Positions 57,501 to 64,000 of a stretch of DNA of 64,000 nucleotides are shown one piece after another. The DNA is from Pegoplata infirma. Taxonomy: Eukaryota; Arthropoda; Insecta; Diptera; Anthomyiidae. A model generated the notes under the pieces. It ran no database searches, had not been told where the DNA came from, and worked only from the letters and a program-made list of their open reading frames with translations. A program made the translations under genes and the position numbers. The DNA is taken from the NCBI GenBank assembly GCA_963921195.1, contig OY992536.1, positions 107,348,778-107,412,777 on the forward strand, written 5' to 3'. The first letter of the stretch is position 1; each line of letters begins with the position of its first letter.

Positions 57501-58164
57501 ACTTTTCTGAAAAAAACGTAATTTTTTGAAAAAAGTAATTTTTTAAAAAAGTAAATTTTTACTACTATTTTCCAAAAAAATATTTATAACTTACCTTGTG
57601 CAAAAGCTAATGCCGGTATAAATATAAAAACGGGCAACATAAAAAAAAGTGTTACCATGAATGCCACAGTTAGAAGTTCCCGAGTTTTACGATTGAAACG
57701 TATTTGCAAATACTGAAATTTAACACAATTTTTAAATATGTTATTCCAAAGCGACAAAAAAATATTTAGCACTTCACACACACCTCATAACAATTTGATA
57801 TATTATTATTGTAGAATACTGGAATAACCACCCAACATAAAATGGGTATAATAATGACCATGGAGATAACATTAAAGAACCAATTGATGCCAAATGAATA
57901 CATTTCCGCCGGTATAGTCATAATGGAAATGCCAGAAAGTTGACTGGCTACCAGGGAAATGGCAATTGGTAGAGTTTTCATTTGTTTGCCACCATGTAAA
58001 TATTCTTCGGTTGTCTCCTCGCCTTTGGAAAAGAAACCGAAATACACACCGATACCAGCCGAAATGCATAACATTAATATGAAAACCGTGTAATCAACCG
58101 AATTAAAAGTGAATTGACTGATGTCACTTAAAACCGTGGCTGCAGTAGCATTTAGAGCGGACAT
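45545..58164 (-). CDS. SLC5-family sodium/solute symporter, copy 1 (complete, seven exons)
   Basis: Exons: 58164-57784, 57712-57595, 49591-49524, 49454-49303, 49227-49087, 46516-45905, 45833-45545; all GT-AG, summing to 1761 nt (586 residues), a usual SLC5 length. The protein should be a many-pass plasma-membrane carrier using the sodium gradient. Visible family features: first helix VDYTVFILMLCISAGIGVYF, the unwound-helix region SQLSGISIMTIPAEMY, NCYEYLQIRF across exons 1-2, signature GGIKAVVWTDVVQ (about 190-202) and second signature FSAALSTMSASMNSLAG (about 356-372). It resembles insect relatives of the multivitamin and monocarboxylate transporters; the substrate cannot be read from sequence. 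Intron 2 is 8 kb and holds LINE and DNA-element insertions. Exon 7 is identical at protein level to that of copy 2. Confidence 0.9.
46979..47867. mobile_element. hAT-like element, duplication GTTTAGAT, absent from symporter copy 2
   Basis: GTTTAGAT lies at 46971-46978 and 47868-47875. The ends are CAATGGTTCCCAGCCTTTT and AAAGGTTGGGAACCATTG. Copy 2 has the empty site (AAAGTTTAGATGATAAAA, 60783-60800). A TA-type element is nested inside. Confidence 0.9.
47104..47665. mobile_element. TA-flanked element nested in hAT (AACTAC/GTAGTT words)
   Basis: CACTCAAAAAATTATGTTAG ... ACATAATTTTCTGAGTG with TA on each side (47102-47103, 47666-47667). The interior is AGTTATTTTAACT-type, unrelated to copies A-D although the ends agree. 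Confidence 0.85.
48427..48972. mobile_element. GTAAATTTAC-type element in symporter copy 1 intron 5
   Basis: It starts AAAAAAAAAACCTTGTCAAA and ends ACAAAGTTTTTTTTTGAG. Copy 2 has a shortened version at 61960-62130 at the same position, so it also predates the duplication. Confidence 0.65.
49603..50134. other. Start of symporter copy 1 intron 2, unassigned
   Basis: A GAGAGAGAGAGATGG run follows the exon 3 acceptor. The remainder shows no feature apart from shared wording with the equivalent place in copy 2 (62722 onwards). Confidence 0.4.
50137..51246. mobile_element. TA-flanked element G
   Basis: TA, CACTCAAAAAAAAAAACTG ... ATTATTTTGAGTG, TA (50135-50136, 51247-51248). The interior includes GACCCCATTGGGTTCGG and TTTCCGAGATAGCGCCATTT stretches of unknown origin. 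A TTTTCTGCTGGCTCAGCAGA hairpin lies near the right end. It interrupts LINE remnant sequence. Confidence 0.55.
51250..51625 (-). pseudogene. Degraded LINE reverse transcriptase fragment
   Basis: On the minus strand GTPQGGALSALL is followed by stops, then after a frame change AYGKDLAVVAKGK (a decayed YADD block), GCGLGVNSSKT and LYGTEIACTEGTKYLRAFLD. This order fits R1/LOA-group non-LTR reverse transcriptases. Stops and frameshifts show that it is dead. Confidence 0.7.
52346..53158. mobile_element. TA-flanked element inside the LINE
   Basis: CACTTAAAAAATTATGTC ... AAAATATTTTGAGTG with TA at 52344-52345 and 53159-53160. Removing it restores LINE collinearity. The interior has TTTTTAATGTTTTCGTTGG words and a tRNA-like segment at 52735-52795. 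Confidence 0.8.
52735..52795 (+). other. tRNA-like segment with A-box and B-box resemblance
   Basis: GGGTAGAGTGTCTGGCC resembles a D-arm/A box and GGGATCGATTCCCC a T-arm/B box, spaced about as in a tRNA. The acceptor stem does not pair, so this is not a functional tRNA; a tRNA-derived SINE head is possible. Confidence 0.35.
53999..54986. mobile_element. hAT-like element, duplication CCATTAGA(C), ACCGGTTTT ends
   Basis: CCATTAGAC lies at 53990-53998 and 54987-54995 (one base ambiguous). The ends are TAGGGTGATTAGACCGG and GATCACACTA. AAAACCGGTTTT is repeated near both ends. The centre is a TTTCAAAATTTT tandem array. Confidence 0.8.
54320..54830. repeat. Tandem array of ATTTCAAAAATTTTC-like units
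   Basis: Degenerate units of about 30-35 bp, first half read as TTTGTATTTCAAAAATTT and second half as its complement, so the array is itself roughly inverted. The frame at 54488-54673 (FQKFPFVFQKFSFS) is a translation artefact. Confidence 0.65.
54996..55545. other. Unassigned repeat sequence in intron 2
   Basis: Continues the dispersed repeat interrupted by the hAT. It contains CACAGACAGACGAACATCTC near 55050. No gene. Confidence 0.4.
55546..55735. repeat. AGTACTATTTTTTCTAAAAA tandem array, left part
   Basis: Units of about 20 bp, opposite in orientation to the long array at 56486-57560. Together they make an inverted pair around 55740-56485. Confidence 0.75.
55736..55916. repeat. CATCTGAAATGTGCCATG palindromic cluster
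   Basis: ACATCTGAAATGTGCCATGA and its complement recur at least five times in both orientations. Single copies recur at 56658-56706 and 56919-56966 within the array, so it is part of a composite repeat. Confidence 0.7.
55964..56485. mobile_element. Stowaway-like MITE, TA-flanked
   Basis: CTACCTCCGTCCCAAAATA and ATTTTGGGACGGAGGTAG are inverted ends with TA at 55962-55963 and 56486-56487. This terminus closely resembles the plant Stowaway/mariner consensus. The interior (GCATCCATAATGCATTTATT and ATGCAGTTTATTACATCC) is non-coding as read. Confidence 0.8.
56486..57560. repeat. Long GTACTTTTTTAGAAAAAATA tandem array
   Basis: About 1 kb of roughly 20-bp units, with two insert copies of the GACACATTTCAGATG motif (56690-56706, 56945-56960). 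It lies directly downstream of symporter exon 2's donor at 57594. The short frames are repeat translations. Confidence 0.8.
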
Positions 58165-58356
58165 TTTGAAAACGGATATTTTTTTATTTTTTTTTAAAGA
58201 AACCGAAAGTGGAATTTAAATTTTTAGACTATTTTTTTATAAGTTTACATTGATAAATTATTTTTCCCCGATTTCCGCCGTTTTCGCGATACCGCTCCGT
58301 TTCGAATACTTCAATCACTTTAAACACTTTTAAATAAATTCTATTTAAATCAGTGG

Positions 58357-58364
58357 TATTTATA
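58357..58364 (-). promoter_or_regulatory. Candidate TATA element of symporter copy 1
   Basis: TATAAATA on the minus strand, about 190 bp upstream of the start codon at 58164. It is the only clear TATA-like word in the near-upstream region, and the 1.2 kb between the two symporter copies is the natural promoter interval. Confidence 0.3.
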
Positions 58365-58539
58365 AAATTCTATTATGCTAAAATTCTAAATTTTTTTTTT
58401 ATCAAAAACGATTTTGCTTAAATTTTGTATAAAAGTTTATATCAAAATTGTCAGTTAAACAAATTATATCGATGTTTATGAAATGAGATTTGTAACGTCT
58501 AATTAGTTTATTTTATCTTTATAATATACTTTTATAACT

Positions 58540-59040
58540 ACACTCAGAAAAGAAAAACAATCTTATATTTAAAATAAAACAGTGATAAAAGTCAACGACG
58601 TTTATTTTTTCTCAATTTGAAAATATCCCCAAAATTGGATTTACACACTTGCGTAATTCTACTTAAAATTTTTGGAAATTTACGCCATGTATAAAAGTAG
58701 ATTATTTGAATTTGTTGAAATTTACCCAATTTATAGTAGGAAACTGGACTAATTTTTTTAGAGTGTTTATATTTAGTTATTCCAACTACACAATCGTTTG
58801 AGTATACCAAAATCTAAAAATACATTTACTCTTGCGAACCTGTTTAACAATCGTAATTTAAGATAATTCAAATGATTTCAGTTTTCTACTATTAATTTGT
58901 TAAATTTACACAAATTGCGTAATTCTATTTAAAAATATTGTAAATTTACTCAATTTATAGTAGCATATTTTTTTGAATTTGCTGAAATTTACCCAATATA
59001 GATAGGAAACTGAACGTTTTTTTTTAGGGTGTAACATTCT
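58540..59040. mobile_element. TA-type element remnants between the symporter copies
   Basis: CACTCAGAAAAGAAAAAC (58543) and TTTTTTAGAGTGT (58756) bound one unit. The right portion is repeated at 58907-59034 (TTGCTGAAATTTACCCAATA versus TTGTTGAAATTTACCCAATT). Confidence 0.5.
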
Positions 59041-59368
59041 TAAAAGTAAAGTTTGTTTAATTTTACACAATTTATTTAGGAACTTTATACATTTCTCTAA
59101 ATTAAATATTCGCACATTTTATTTGTGATATATACAGCAAATTAGTTAATACTTTCATATGTAGATTTGTTTATCTAACACCTTAAAAAGATAAAAAATT
59201 TTTTTTTTTAATTTTACTGAGCCCTGAGATAAGAATTAGTGTTAATATCTAAAACTTAATATTTTATGTACATAGTACAAACTTATAATAAATGACAAGT
59301 ACTTTGGTATCTCCAAAAAAAATGTCTTATCTTAAAACAATTTTTAAAATTATAAAATGTTTTATGAT

Positions 59369-62300
59369 TTAAGATTTGACAGGCTTGGAGGTAATGATTT
59401 CTGGCAACTCATCATCATCATAAACTTGGGCAAGTTCATATTTAACAAATGGCTGTATGATGGGCGAAAGAAGTTTGACATCGAATTTGGTACCTTTCTC
59501 GGGTGTAAGTATATAGCTAAGAGGTATACCAACAGCAAAAACAATAACACCTCCTAATACCACATACCAATTGAAAGACATGTCGAGAATATGGAAATCA
59601 TTGTCCTCGGGAATGTCTGCAGTTAAAGGAAGTTCAACCAAGGGGGAGGTATTCGGACTGCAAAGGAACAAAATTATTTAACAAATGTTTTTAAAATGTT
59701 TTTAGAGAAAGAGAGAGAGTACTTACGTTGTTATATTCAAAGCTGGACACGACTCCACAGAATTGGGTAATGTTTTATAATGCAGTCTTCCCTGGGCAGC
59801 TGTTATAATTACTAACATAGTTAACATACTGGCAACGACGGCAGAGAATGCTGCTTTACCATGAGCCCGGGGCACTAACATACCCAATAAAAACACCCCA
59901 AATACTGCACCAAATGTAACGCCACCAATTGAATAAACCATTTGTAAAATTGAAGAAAATTTCTCTACTACAGTGCCGGCCAAAATACAATATACACCAG
60001 AGAAAAATACAAAGCCCTTCATTGCTAAATTAGCCCGCCTTTCAGTGTGTTTAATATGAGGCTTAACATAATCGAAGTATACGATGCCCGCCAAAGAATT
60101 CATACTAGCCGACATGGTACTCAAGGCAGCACTAAAGACGCAGGATATGAAGACACCGGGCATACCCTTAAGATGGCCCACAACATCTTGTACAAAGAAA
60201 GGCATCATTTTGTCAGCCTTATTAACAAAACCAGCGGTAAGGGGATCACAATCATGATAGCGGGCATACATGACAATGCCGGTGAAACAATTGAAGAACA
60301 TAATTAAAACGAAACCAAAACCGAAAATAATCAAAGAACTGAAAGTGGAAGAACGCTGTTAATTACACTGTGCTAGTAGCAAAAATTAACAAGCTGGGCA
60401 CCCTGCTGGTAAAGCTAACTCGCTGAATTCAATGGTGCTAGCCGTTTTTCGAAGTTAGCGCTCGTATTCGCGATATTCGCGATTTAAAATTGTAAAGCCT
60501 AGGTACTACAAAAAATAAATTTTTATGCTTTTGGGATAGTTTTTAAATATAAATTTACAAAATACATTGTTTTTTCGCAAAAAAAATTTTTACGCAAAAA
60601 AAATGCCGCGAGAAAAAAAAATCCGCGAAAAAAAATTTTTTTTGAAAAATTTTGTGTCTGTAATGTATCGTATTCTACTCATTTTCATAAATTATTAGCA
60701 AAATAAAAAAAAATTGGAAAAAAAATTTCAGCGAAAAAAATTTTTCGCCAATAAAAATTTATTTTTTTTTTGTATATTCAATAAAGTTTAGATGATAAAA
60801 ATTCAGCAATTGTCTAAATAATATGAAAAAAAAAATTTTTTTTTACTTAAAAGTAAAAAAAAATTATCGCGAATATCGCTAATACATACGCTAACTTAGA
60901 AAAAAACTGGCATTACAATGGGATTTAGTGTACACTAACTAGCTTTACCAGATGGCTGTCGTAAATTCAAATCAAACGAAAATAAAGATTTTTCGCGAAC
61001 AAAATTTTTTTTCGTGAAAAAATTCACGTTATTATGGTTTGTTGTGTTAGTTTAACAGACTTGAATGTTTTTAAATTTAATAATTATCGCATAAGTTTAA
61101 AAATGTCGTTTTTATTGTACTAAAGCATCAAAATTTTAAATCGCGAATACGAGCGCTAACTTCGAAAAACGGCTAGCACCATTGAATTCAGCGTACCCGA
61201 ATTAACTTTACCAGTAGGGTGCCCAGCTTGTTAAAAAAAAGTGTCAAATTCGCGAAAAAAAAAAATTTAACGAAAAAAAAAATTTCCGCGAGAAAAAAAA
61301 ATCCAATAATTTTTTTTTTTTTTTAATTTTGTGTCTGTAATGTATCGTGTTCTACTCATTTTCATAAATTAATAGCAAAATAAAAAAAATTGTTAAAAAA
61401 ATTTCCGCGAATAAAATTATTTTTTTTTTGTATATTCAAAAGAGTTTAGATGATAAAAATTCAGCAATTGTCGAAATAATATGAAAAAAATAGTTTTTTT
61501 TTACTTTAAAATAAAAAAACTAACTTTGAAAAAATCTGATATTACAATGGAATTTAGTGTACACGAACTAGCTTTACCAGAAGGCTGTCGTAAATTCAAA
61601 TCAAACGAAAATAAAGATTTCGCGAACAAAAAACGGTATTATGGTTTGTTGTGTTAGTTTAACAGACTTGAACGGTTTTAAATTAAAAAATTGTCGCAAA
61701 AGTTTAAAAATATCGTTTTTATTGTACTAAATCATCAAAATTTTATATTGCGAATATCGCAAATACGAGCGCTAACTTCGAAAAACGGCTAGCACCATTG
61801 AATTCAGCGTACCCGAATTAACTTTTCCAGTAGGGTGCCCAGCTTGTTAAAAGAAAGTGTCAAATTCGAGCACAGTGTTATTAAAGTGTTTCATCAGCAG
61901 GACAACTCAGCAGTTTGTCAGTGGACCCAGAAAGCATTGTTAGAGTCCACCGATGCTAATGAAAAAAAAAACCTTGTGAAATTACTAGAAAAAGCTCGTA
62001 ATCCCATTTTTCCAAAAATAAAAAATTATTGGTAAAAAGCTTGTAAAATTACTAGGAATTCTTGTCAAATACGAGGTAGCAAAAAAAAAAAGTAACAAAC
62101 TTTTCTTGTAGGTTTTTTTTGAGTATAGGTTCTACAAAACAAATACTGACTTGTTCTGCTGACATTTGGAAATATTTTCTGTCTAAAATTTAAAAAATTT
62201 AACCTTCAAACGTACTTTTTGGCATGTTTTAAAGTAGGCAACGAAACAATTCTTTGTACACAACTTTGATTAAGACCCACATAGGCGGTCCACATCATGG

Positions 62301-62715
62301 TCGAGGTTAAAAAACAATTCCAAAATGTTGATCGTGTTGTAGCATCTAAAGTAAAGCTGTATGAAAATAAAAGTATTAGAATTTTCATTAAAATTTTCCA
62401 AAATTGTTAATGTTTCAAAACCACTTACTCTGCATGTAATCTTCCACCTTCGCTAGCAATACGAAATACTTCTCCGAAACCTCCGACTTTAACGGCACCC
62501 AAAATGCCCACCAATGTTACGGATACTACCATTATGGCGGCCTGTACTACATCAGTCCATACTACAGCTTTTATGCCACCCTTAAAGAAAATATTTTGAA
62601 TTAATATTTGAATAACTTTAAAAACATGTTTGGCTTGAGTCACTTACAAACATTGTATAAAATACGCATATCGAACAGACAATAGCATTGATCAAGTGAA
62701 TATTTATGCCAGTTA
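59369..62715 (-). CDS. SLC5-family sodium/solute symporter, copy 2 (exons 3-7; 5' end off window)
   Basis: Exons: 62715-62648, 62580-62429, 62356-62216, 60338-59727, 59657-59369; lengths 68, 152, 141, 612 and 289 nt equal those of copy 1, with the same phases. The two family signatures GGIKAVVWTDVVQ and FSAALSTMSASMNSLAG are intact. In the 203 exon-6 residues only four differ from copy 1 (Y/F, D/N, V/I, Q/K) and exon 7 is identical. Exons 1-2 are not found up to 64000 and presumably lie further right, as intron 2 is also long in copy 1. No disabling change is visible. Function as for copy 1: a membrane sodium-coupled carrier of unknown substrate. Confidence 0.9.
60390..61846. mobile_element. 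CAAGCTGGGCACCCT-ended element in copy 2, with internal duplication
   Basis: The left end at 60390 matches 46568. Two right ends occur, at 61230 and 61846, each AGGGTGCCCAGCTTG then TTAA, because the right half (TGTATCGT...CGCGAATA...) is duplicated. It lacks the hAT present in copy 1. Confidence 0.7.
61960..62130. mobile_element. Deleted GTAAATTTAC-type element in copy 2 intron 5
   Basis: It begins AAAAAAAAAACCTTGTGAAA and ends TTTTTTTGAGTA. The flanks CCGATGCTA and GGTTCTAC match those of the 546-bp version in copy 1, so about 375 bp is missing here. Confidence 0.6.
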
Positions 62716-62859
62716 CTGTAAAAGAGAGAGATATTATTTAATTTCTAAGAGTTCTACAATCATCAAAAGTTACAATTTTTTTGGAAAGTTTTGTTTCAAT
62801 AATTTAAAAAAGTCTAACTCATAATAGCAGAGAAAAAATCTCCCAATTTGATTTTATTT

Positions 62860-63112
62860 GGGCTTACACATAGACTCTGAGGTCCGTTGTGATACCACGG
62901 GACGGTAATGTGGTTCCCCTTCTAGTCCCTGCCGTTAACCTAATATCAGCTTCTTATGAAACTCCTAAGATATTACATTTCGACAAATCAGAAAGCTCGT
63001 GCAGCTCCCTAAATCCCATTGAAGCAAGTCTCTGACCGAAAGTGTTCTAAAGTTTCCACCTTTTCCTTAACCATGCAACTCCGGCAAAAGTCATTTGTAA
63101 GCGATATCATCC
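62860..63112 (-). mobile_element. LINE 3'-end fragment (R1/I-like)
   Basis: On the minus strand AGGGAGCTGCACGAGCTTTC is followed by TAACGGCAGGGACTAGAAGG and GTGGTATCACAACGGACC. The last phrase resembles the 3' ends of R1/LOA/I-group LINEs of flies, recalled without a search. No reading frame. Confidence 0.4.
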
Positions 63113-63120
63113 TCTATTAA

Positions 63121-63610
63121 AGGCCGTTTGTCACGATTATACTGAGTCGTATGATTTTGTTAAACCAAAATAAAATGAAATTTGGTCTGACTGTCAAAAA
63201 ATCAAACCAAAAAATATTTTTGATACATTGCTCTTTGCAACCATCACATTTCAAATAATACGAAAACAGCTGTTTAGACAAATAAATGCTGAAAAAGATA
63301 ATTTGTTGCGTATTTTTAAAAAATTCATTAAAATAAGAGACTTATAAATTAATAGCCTTAACTTTCTATCTTTAGTTTTTTGTTTTTATGTTTTTGGCAA
63401 TAAATTAAAAAAAAAAAATACAACCCTGATAAAATGAAAAGTCTCAGCTTTTAGAAATATTTCTAAAAATGACGAGTATTATACGACTGTCAAAATTTCT
63501 TCCGTATTACCGTCCGTGTCATTACATTTCGCATGTACACGATAACATTTTTAAATTCTATACGATTTTTTGACAGATCATTTTACTGAGTCTTATCGTG
63601 ACAAACGGCC
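63121..63610. mobile_element. Inverted-repeat element with GGCCGTTTGTCACGAT ends
   Basis: AGGCCGTTTGTCACGAT at 63121 mirrors ATCGTGACAAACGGCC ending 63610, flanked by TTAA (63117-63120, 63611-63614). Further inside, ACTGAGTCGTATGATTTT mirrors GATCATTTTACTGAGTC only partly. AAGCGATATCA occurs just outside on both sides. A TTAA target suggests a piggyBac-like transposase; uncertain. Confidence 0.6.
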
Positions 63611-63713
63611 TTAAGCGATATCAGCTCACTTGTGCGCTCACTATTTTTAGAAAAAAATCTGTGTAGATAAATGTTTTTTAAATATTTTGAGGATGTTTAT
63701 TCTGGCTCTAGGT

Positions 63714-63917
63714 CAGTGGTCGGCACCCATTGCACCCAGGTGCATAATGAAATTGGGTATTTGCACGTAGACAACCCGAACGTCAACGAAACTCGCAACT
63801 GAGAGCATTAAAAATACAAATATTTTATTTAGTGTCATGGTAGCATTTAAAAAAGCGGGTAGATGAGGCTTTGTTTTAGAAAAATGTAAAAATGTTCCCT
63901 CTTTCTGCCGGCCACTG
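63714..63917. mobile_element. hAT MITE, duplication CTCTAGGT
   Basis: CTCTAGGT lies at 63706-63713 and 63918-63925. The ends are CAGTGGTCGGCA and TGCCGGCCACTG. 204 bp. It sits in the dispersed repeat also found in the SVWC intron at 15465-15576. Confidence 0.9.
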
Positions 63918-63925
63918 CTCTAGGT

Positions 63926-64000
63926 CATTATTTTCTTTACTAATTAAAGCCTTGATATTCTCATAGCATAATTTTCAAGAAAATTATTTTTCTGTTATAA
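63926..64000 (+). repeat. Dispersed repeat (same family as 15485-15576)
   Basis: CATTATTTTCTTTACTAATT then CTCATAGCATAATTTTCAAG match the SVWC intron copy. It continues past the window edge. Confidence 0.6.

Noticed and set aside
62720..64000. Exons 1-2 of symporter copy 2
   Set aside because: Looked for coding matches to MSALNATAATV, SGISIMTIPAEMY and RFNRKTRELL on the minus strand and found none; they must lie beyond the window or be missing.
1..64000. A novel multi-gene defence or biosynthetic system
   Set aside because: Only four host gene units are visible, of two known families, with no clustered unknown genes; the rest is mobile or repetitive DNA.

Overview
The window looks like gene-poor, strongly AT-rich, transposon-saturated nuclear DNA from a fly, most likely a brachyceran and perhaps a calyptrate such as a blow fly. 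The grounds are small GT-AG-spliced insect-type genes, a Penelope-clade retroelement, dozens of short non-autonomous DNA transposons, and the dipteran interspersed repeats that end in 'TATACCCT...GTATAAAAA' and contain 'GACGGACGGACAT'. Genus and species cannot be read from the sequence. There is no sign of bacterial operons, CRISPR arrays or rRNA.

Host genes. All four lie on the minus strand. (1) 4750-5607: the first two exons of a secreted single-domain von Willebrand type C (SVWC, Vago-like) gene; its third exon is not seen. (2) 15158-15763: a complete three-exon SVWC gene of 102 codons, with exon 1 and exon 2 the same lengths as in the first. (3) 45545-58164: a complete seven-exon SLC5 sodium/solute symporter, 586 codons, with an 8-kb second intron. 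(4) 59369-62715: exons 3-7 of a nearly identical tandem copy whose first two exons lie beyond the right edge. The symporter copies are head to tail and differ by only a few residues, so the duplication is recent.

Mobile DNA fills nearly everything else. Two architectures dominate. The first is TA-flanked elements, most with CACTCAAAA...TTTTGAGTG ends and interiors made of near-palindromic GTAAATTTAC-like words (976-2602, 15927-18975, 20818-22516, 40373-42298, 42395-43089, 43667-44820 and others). The second is hAT-like elements with exact or near-exact 8-bp target duplications (13920-14544, 17021-17641, 24807-34193, 25530-33904, 27734-28243, 36798-37919, 38120-39838, 46979-47867, 53999-54986, 63714-63917). 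There are also large fold-backs, a Helitron 3' end, a Stowaway-like element, two degraded LINEs and one intact 814-aa Penelope-like ORF (29070-31514) followed by a candidate hammerhead ribozyme.

Layout: 0-5 kb, hAT ends, TA-element copy A and a minisatellite split by a CCCGAGT element. 4.7-5.6 kb, SVWC gene 1. 5.7-15 kb, fold-backs and interspersed repeats. 15.1-15.8 kb, SVWC gene 2. 15.9-19 kb, a three-level transposon nest. 19.7-36 kb, a very large nest of fold-backs, hAT elements and the Penelope element. 36-45 kb, a Helitron end, hAT elements and TA elements. 45.5-62.7 kb, the SLC5 pair with transposon-filled introns. 62.8-64 kb, a LINE tail, a fold-back and a hAT MITE.

I found no convincing new multi-gene system. 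The most informative material is the datable nesting, the intact retroelement with its ribozyme-like motif, the private subterminal repeats of each hAT family, and a hAT insertion in one symporter copy whose empty site survives in the other.
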